64,000 nucleotides of DNA from the NCBI GenBank assembly GCA_946122785.1, contig CAMGYJ010000006.1, positions 32,377,168-32,441,167 on the forward strand, read 5' to 3'. The position numbers were made by a program, and so were the translations under genes. This DNA comes from Linum tenue. Lineage: Eukaryota > Streptophyta > Magnoliopsida > Malpighiales > Linaceae. The notes under the pieces are model-generated. The model was not told where the DNA came from. It was given only the letters and a program-made list of their open reading frames with translations, and searched no databases. Position 1 is the stretch's first letter. The number at the start of each line of letters is the position of its first letter. Shown piece after piece: positions 57,914 to 64,000 of the stretch.

Positions 57914-59250
57914 TGACCCCTAGCCAGTCGAAGCATTACTACCGTTAGATCCGGAGCTAGAACACACTTGTCGTCAGCTTAGGAGAGTACAGGGAGCGAG
58001 ACTAGCTACGGCAGAAGAACGTGTTGACGGTCGGATTAGCAGCAACTCCGAGCAGGAGGACGACATGGGAGACAAGAACAACCAGATGAACAACTTGAAT
58101 CAGGGACAGCCCCTGGGGATGCCCCTCCAGGTCCCTCCGGGGAATCAAGTCCCACCTAATGGCGCCTTTCCGCAGGCGGACGCTGCCAACCATCAACCAC
58201 CTCCCCAGGGGCCCACTATGGAGTACTTCTACACTCCACGGATTGTTAACATCCGCCTAGTCATCCAGTATCCGCCCATCCCTGCCAACAACTTTAAGAT
58301 CAAGCCATGTTGGATCTAGTTGATCAAATCTTTCATCCAGTTTCATGGTCTCAAGGATGAAGAAGCAAGGGTGACCCTTTCTTGGTTCTTGCAGCTGACC
58401 AATGGGTTCAAGCTATACGGTGTCCCAGATGACGTGATCTGCCTTCACCTCTTACCCCACTCTTTGGTGGGGGCATGCGAAGAGGTGGCTAGAGACTCAG
58501 CCGCCATTGTCCATCACTTCTTGGGACGATCCGGCAAAAAAATTTGTGCACAGGTGCTATCCGGTCTCGAAGACTTTGGAGATTCAGCGGGAGATCACTC
58601 ATTTATGCCAAGAAGATGACGAGTCACTGCGAGATGCTTTGGAGCGATATTCAGAACTGTTCTGGAAGTGTCCCCATCACGGCTTTAGTGATGCATTCAC
58701 TGTGGGGAACTTCTATAGTGCCCTGTCTCCGGAGATTGGCTGCACCTCTGGTAGCCCAGTGCCAGTGGTGTGAAAGTTCAAACCATTTGGGGAAGGATTG
58801 TCAGGCTATGCAGGAGTCCTCCACCACCAGGAGCAGTTGGACTTCATCGCCAATGCACGGCGCCTTGACCTCTACAGTGGTATCTATAATGAGGGGTGGC
58901 GGCAACATCTCAATTTCTCGTTGAATGGCAACAACAACAACACCACCAAGCCTCCCGGATTTACTGCACTAGCTGGTGATTTTCAGGAGATGCAGCAGTA
59001 CCAGACCCGACAGGGTCCATTTCCGCAGCAGCAGCCGTTACAGCCCAGACAGGGGCAACCCTTCCAGCAACGGCAGAGGCAATTCCCACAGTCGGCAGCA
59101 GCCCCAACACAAGATGACCAGATGTCTGAGCTTAAAAATATGGTGACGGCTTTCGTGAGCACCAACACAGAGAAGTTTGCCAGGATGGACCAGTTCATGG
59201 AATTCTCTATGGGGAAATTCAAAGCACCTTAGGCAGGCCAGAGAAACTAG
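57914..59250 (+). pseudogene. Gag of element C
   Basis: Starts MTPSQSKHYYR at 57914, shifts near 57945 to PLDPELEHTCRQLRR, continues from 58065 as a Gln/Pro-rich part, and then the capsid: GLKDEEARVTLSWFLQLTNG (about 58350), ITSWDDPAKKFVHRCYPVS (58510-58570), CPHHGFSDAFTVGNFYSALS (58670-58730). A zinc knuckle CQWCESSNHLGKDC follows at about 58760-58803 in another frame, then a Gln-rich tail. A stop at 58317 and several shifts inactivate it. Confidence 0.85.
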
Positions 59251-59285
59251 AGTGCCATTTTGCAGGACCTCCAGAACCAGATTGA

Positions 59286-60170
59286 ATGGATAGTCCGCAC
59301 AACAGCACCAGGGTACCGGGAACTCTAACTGCCAACACCATCCCAAATCCTCGTGAGCCTCACCAGCAGTTGGATGACATTACTATTAGAAGTGGCAAGA
59401 CGACGTTTGCTGTTCCTGCTCCGGTCAGGCAGGATGAACCAATACCTGCTCCAGCACTTCTAGCTGAAGATGAAGGGGTGGGGTTAGAGAAGGAAGCGCC
59501 TGCTCCCAAGCCACAACCAGTGGTTAAGGAGCATGTCCCCCAGCTTCCCTTCCCCACTCGTATGCACAAGGACAAGCTGGAGACTGAGTTTGAAAAGTTC
59601 ATGAAAATGTTGAAACATGTCAACATCAGCATGCCGTTCGTGGAGGCACTGTCGAAGATGCCCAAGTACGCGAAATTCATGAAGGACCTTCTCACCAACA
59701 AGAAGAAACTTGGGGATCTATCGAAGTGATGCTGAGCGAGGAGTGTTTTGCAATACTACAGAACAAGCTGCCATAGAAGCGCAAAGACCCATGGAGTTTT
59801 ACTATCCCTCTTGTTATTGGCAGCATGCATGTAGGAAAGTCCTTGGCGGACGTAGGTGCTAGCATCAATGTCATGCCTTATAAACTATTTAAGAAGCAGG
59901 GCCTAGGTGAACCTAGAACCACTAGGATGAGTATTCAATTAGTATTCAATTAGTTGATCGATCGCTTGCGCATCCTAGGGGTATCATAGAGGACTTGCTT
60001 GATAATGTGGATGCATTCACATATCCTGTTGATTTTGTTATGTTGGATATAAATCAGGATCTGGATGTGCCTTTGATTTTGGGTAGACCATTTCTCGCCA
60101 CCGCCAAGGCGTTGATTGATGTGCATAGTGGCAAGTTAATTTTGTGAGTTGGGGATGAACAAGCTACATT
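59286..60170 (+). pseudogene. Protease region of element C
   Basis: 59560-59727 encodes the pre-protease segment FMKMLKHVNISMPFVEALSK. The active-site motif is DVGASINVMPYK at about 59850, and VPLILGRPFLATAKALIDV at 60065-60125. An 11-bp tandem duplication (59930-59951) shifts the frame in between, and a TGA interrupts near 60148. Confidence 0.85.
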
Positions 60171-60429
60171 TTTTGTGTCTGACAATGTGAAACATTCCCA
60201 TATGCATGATGACTTGGATTACTGTGACATTTATGCTGAGTTTGAGACCGCACTCGCCATCACGAGTGCGGGTAATGACGATGTCCTTGAGCATTGTATT
60301 TTGCTAGGTGAGCAGGCATCGCATGAGCTGGATCTGGAGGAACAGTTGGTTGTGCTAGAGCGTGGCGAATTCCTGGAGGTCGAAAAGTCGTTCAAACCGA
60401 TCTCATCCTCGACTCGTATAACCACCGCT

Positions 60430-61650
60430 CTAGAGGAGCCACCAGAACTGGAGCTGAAGCCCCTCCTTCCTCACTTGGAGTATGCATTTCTCCGAGAGGG
60501 GAACAAGCTTCCAGTTATCATCAGCTCGATCCTCACACCCTATAAGAAGACCAGACTGGTGGGCCTGCTAAAGCAGTATGAGCGAGCTATGACATGGAAG
60601 ATCACCCCTTCCTTATATTCCCACCGGATATTGCTGGAGGATGAGATTCGGCCGGTGAGAAATCCCCAACGGAGATTGACGTCGAACCTGTAGGCTGTGG
60701 TTCGAGCAGAGATTATCAAGTTGATGGATGCGGGAATCATCTTCGCCATTTATGACAGCGAGTGGGTCAGTCCCACTTAGGTGGTGCCTAAGAAGGGTGG
60801 GATGACCGTGGTCCCAAATGAGAAGAATGAGCTCATCCCGATGCGCACGATGACCGAGTACCGCGTCTGCATCGACTATCGCTGCCTCAATGACGCCACC
60901 CAGAAGGATCACTTCCCTATGCCATTCATTGATCAGATGCTCGAGAGGTTGGCAGGGCACAAGTTCTACTGTTTCCTGGATGGTATGTCCGGGTATTTTC
61001 AGATTCCCATAGCGTAAGACCAAGAGAAGACCACCTTCACTTGCCCTTTCGGCACATTTGCTTACCGGGGGATCCCATTCGGTCTTTGCAACACCCCCGC
61101 CACATTCTAGAGGTGTATGCTTGCCATCTTCGACCGTATGGTCGAATATATCATGGAGGTGTTCATGGATCATTTTTCTGTTTATAAAGACTCATTCTCT
61201 CACTGTCTCCATAACCTGGAACTCGTCCTGAAAGGTATGAGGAGACGAACCTGGCGATGAGTTGGGAGAAGTGCCACTTCATGGTTCGCGAAGGCACAGT
61301 TCTGGGGCATAAGATCTCCAAGATGGGGATCATGGTGGACAGCCAAAATTGAGGCAATAAGCAAGCTGCCTCCTCCCACAACTGTAAAGGGGATTCGCAG
61401 TTTCTTGGGCCATGCAGGGTTCTATAGGCGGTTCATCAAGGACTTCTCGAAGATCACCTTGCCACTGACGAAGCTCCTTGAGAAGGATGCCCCCTTCCAT
61501 TTCACTGACGCGTGCACAGCAACATTCACAACCTTGACAAAGAAGCTCCATCATGCTCCTATCATGGTCACTCCTGATTGGACCTTACCATTTGAGCTGA
61601 TGTGCGACGCGAGTGACTTCGCAGTTGGAGCTGTCCTGGGGTAGAGGAGA
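60430..61650 (+). pseudogene. Reverse transcriptase of element C
   Basis: Motifs in order: VVPKKGGMTVVPNE (60781), YRVCIDYRCLNDATQKDHFP (60855-60915), FLDGMSGYFQIPIA (60970-61015), TFAYRGIPFGLCNTPATF, and the catalytic box as VFMDHFSVY near 61160 (family VFMDDFSV), so the second catalytic Asp is His. Four stops lie between 60690 and 61110, plus a shift near 61240. Confidence 0.9.
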
Positions 61651-61975
61651 GATCAGCATTTCCGGCCTATCTATTATGCCTCGAAGACCCTCAATTGTGC
61701 CCAATGGAACTACACCACCACAGAGAATGAGCTGCTAGCGGTGGTGTTCGCCTTCGACAAGTTTCGCCCTTATCTGGTCTTGTCTCGCATGGTAGTGTAC
61801 ACGGATCACTCCGCCATAAGATACCTGATGAGCAAGGACGAAGCCAAGCCTCGGCTCATACGATGGATCTTGTTGGTGCATGAGTTTGACATCGAGACCT
61901 GGGACAAGAAGGGAGCAAAAAATGTTGATGCTGATCATCTCTCCCGGTTGGACGCACCTCCTGCGGACAACTTCG
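61560..61975 (+). pseudogene. RNase H of element C
   Basis: LPFELMCDASDFAVGAVLG, then a TAG where the family has Gln, PIYYASKTLNCAQWNYTTTE, VVYTDHSAIRYLMSK and WDKKGAKNVDADHLSRLD. Catalytic acidic residues are present; one stop breaks it. Confidence 0.9.
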
Positions 61976-62039
61976 AGGAGGAGATCAACGACTCCTTTCT
62001 AGATAAGCGATTGATGATGATGTACCTGGTGGAGAGTGT

Positions 62040-63250
62040 CACCTCTTGGTTCTCCGATTTCGCCAACTATCTAGTTGGTCAACAGCTGCCCAAGGGGATG
62101 ACGACTCACGCGAAGAGGAAGTTTTTCTCGCACCTGAAGCATTATTTTTGGGATGATCCGTATCTCTTTAGGGTTGGAGCTGACGGGGTTATCCGTCGCT
62201 GTGTCATGGACAATGAGATGGAGGAAATTCTATATCCTTTCCATGAGGGACCTACTGGCGGGCACCATGGCAGAAACCACGACGCGGAAGGTACTGCATT
62301 TGGGCTTCTACTGGCCCTCGCTCTTCAAGGATGCCGACGCCTTCGCACATCGCTGCGACCGATTCCAAAGGTCAGGTAACATCTCTGCCCGTGATGAGAT
62401 GCCCCAGAATGTGTTTATTACTTGTGAAATTTTTGATGTCTGGGGTATCGATTTCATGGGCCCATTTCCTCCATCTTTCGGTAATCTGTACATTCTCCCG
62501 GTTTTCCCACCAATGATGCTAGACGTGTTTGCCAGTTTCTTAAGAAGCTGTTCTCCCAGTTCGGGACTCCTAGAGCCATCATTAGCGATCGATGCACCCC
62601 ACTTTCAGGGCAAATTCGATAAGCTTCTCTCTCGGTATGGTGTTACTCACAAGGTGTCCGTAGCCTACCACCCCCAAACGAGTGGCCAGGCCGAGCTGAC
62701 GAATCGGGAGCTTAAGCGTATAATTGAGAAAATGGTGGATCAGTCCCACAAGGATTGGTCCACCAAGCTCGATGATTCTCTCTGGGCATACCGAACTGCC
62801 TACAAGACGCCGATCGATACTTCACCGTATCGGCTTGTTATGAAACGTCATGTCACGTGACTGTCGAGCGAGAGCACAAGGCCTTCTGGGCTCTTAAGCT
62901 GTTAAACTTGGATGTAGTCTTTCAGGTGCTGAATGCAAGATGCAGATGCTGGAGCTGGAGGAATGGCGTTACCACGCCTATAAGAACACCAAGCTATACA
63001 AGGAGCGAACAAAGCATCTTCACGACGCGCGATTAAGGGGCCCTAAGGAGTTTCAATTTGGTGATCGATTTCTTCTCTATAACTCTCACCTGAAACTCTT
63101 TCCTGGAAAGCTCCGATCCAGGTGATCTGGACCGTTTAAGGTCACACAGGTGTTCCCGCATGGTACAATCGAGATCACCACTCCACAAACTGCATCATTT
63201 AAAGTCAATGGCCATCGCCTCAAGCTGTATATGGGAGATGAGGTCGAACG
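62040..63250 (+). pseudogene. Integrase of element C
   Basis: Zinc domain: [10 protein letters not shown] at about 62245, with the distal CxxC changed to CDRFQ after a shift. Core: [20 protein letters not shown] (62440-62500) with the first Asp; the following stretch is shortened, removing the residues expected between the first and second catalytic Asp; [20 protein letters not shown] (about 62670) holds the Glu. C-terminal: [31 protein letters not shown], a TGA where the family has Trp, then GPFKVTQVFPHG. Confidence 0.88.
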
Positions 63251-63327
63251 TGTTGAGTTGGTGGTTGAAATCGCGGACCCTTGGTTCCGGTGGCTGCGTC
63301 TAGCTAAAGACGTAAAAGAAAGCGCTT

Positions 63328-63345
63328 GTGGGGAGGCAACCCCAC
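63328..63345 (+). other. Conserved post-pol hairpin, element C
   Basis: gtggggaggcaaccccac, stem of 6 bp, loop aggcaa, in the same block as 16061-16078. Position 3 and its partner change from T-A to G-C, keeping the stem. Confidence 0.75.
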
Positions 63346-63362
63346 CACGGTTTGCATTTCTT

Positions 63363-64000
63363 TTTCCCTTTTCTCTTTGCTTTTTGTGGTCTGGTCGATT
63401 CAATCTGTGTGTAGATGATGTATGGTCGTCAGTTGTGCATCTTTCTGGAATAATTGGGCTTCGAGGTGGCCGGGAAATGCCTTGCTATGTTGCTTTCGCT
63501 TTTTTTGTCAAAAACTCGTCCACCCCCCCTGATAAAACCCGACCGGGTTTCAGGCCTCAGAGACCGGGAAATCCTAGACCTGAAACCCGGTCTAAGGCCC
63601 ACAATCCCCGAACGGGGAATTTAGAAGAGGGAGAGCGGGTTTTCGGCCGGAAAAACCCGGCCTCCAGTCGCGTTTCCCCGACCGAGAAACGTAAAACCCG
63701 ATTGGATTTTTCGGCTTTATACGCCCCAAAACCTAGTCAGTTTCTCTCTCTTCCTCTCGCCGGAGACGCGAAGCTCTGCCGGTTTTTTCTTAGATCTCGG
63801 TCTCATACGACCTCTAAATCTCGATTCGTTCGCGGATTCGGGATCTACTCGTTGGCACGCACATCATATAGAAAAATCGGCGTATTTTGCCAAGTTTGCC
63901 GCTGCCGAAGCTCCGGCATAGCACCCGGGGCATTTTTCGGCTGGATTATGTCTCCCTCGCCCTTTTCTCCCCTTCCACTACGGTCCTACTTGTGTTTCCA
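63363..64000 (+). other. 3' interior of element C with acccgaccggg words
   Basis: No long frame. 63530-63720 repeats acccgaccggg/cccggtc words in both orientations; a TATA-like tttata (63716-63721) and a C/T-rich leader follow. This is either the 3' interior (env position in Athila) or another inserted LTR. Confidence 0.45.

Larger units (their letters stand above)
56475..64000 (+). mobile_element. Athila-type Ty3 retrotransposon C, 3' end outside window
   Basis: Left LTR, tRNA-Asp primer site, gag, protease, reverse transcriptase, RNase H and integrase in Ty3 order on the plus strand, then a non-coding 3' interior. All coding parts are interrupted by stops and shifts. The LTR is of the same family as element B. 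The right LTR is beyond the window. Confidence 0.92.

Overview
The window is plant nuclear DNA. Its genes carry GT-AG introns, the proteins are plant types (a quaking-like KH/STAR RNA-binding protein, the 72-residue QCR8 subunit of respiratory complex III, a P-class PPR protein), plastid rpoC2-derived DNA is present, and the repeats are Athila, Tat and chromovirus-type LTR retrotransposons, LINEs, hAT/Mutator/Harbinger MITEs. An angiosperm, probably a eudicot, fits; I cannot name the species.

Five host genes form small islands: a DUF4602/FSAF1-like nucleolar protein (4840-6036 +, 4 exons), a coiled-coil protein of unknown function (20788-26537 +, 6 exons, three DNA transposons in its introns), a KH-domain protein (37980-40088 +, 7 exons), QCR8 (48106-49607 +, 2 exons) and an intronless mitochondrial PPR gene (53316-54515 -). 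Joining exons at the proposed splice sites gives an uninterrupted frame in each multi-exon gene. The neighbours share no pathway, as expected for plant chromosomes.

Layout. 1-3729: non-autonomous LTR element with a retropepsin-like frame lacking its catalytic Asp and an unrecognised second frame, inserted in a hAT-like element whose end survives at 3730-3880. 4840-6036: gene 1. 6416-8160: LTR remnant and LINE reverse transcriptase pseudogene. 8740-10282: minus-strand Athila-like LTR. 10795-11776: GC-rich degenerate minisatellite with about 442-bp higher-order periodicity. 12166-14335: nested hAT-like elements. 14336-19670: rearranged three-LTR Athila-like unit. 20151-27776: gene 2 with MITEs around and inside it. 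27975-33150: Tat/Ogre-like element with RNase H, integrase and an antisense frame behind its own TATA box. 33964-37462: DNA transposon carrying a LINE with a perfect 17-bp target duplication and another MITE. 37980-40088: KH gene. 41588-41868: hAT MITE. 42647-46590: LTR pieces and a minus-strand chromovirus gag/protease. 47196-47563: plastid rpoC2 fragment. 48106-49607: QCR8. 50217-51481: MITE with LINE fragment. 53316-54515: PPR gene. 56475-64000: decayed Athila element, cut by the window end.

The most interesting signals are a short hairpin after pol in two divergent Athila-type elements that keeps pairing through a compensatory T-A to G-C change; LTR segments built from GACCG-like words in inverted orientation with a different word in each copy; the antisense frame with its own promoter; and the protease-dead non-autonomous element. 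I found no CRISPR array, tRNA or rRNA gene, and no evidence of a wholly new defence or metabolic system.
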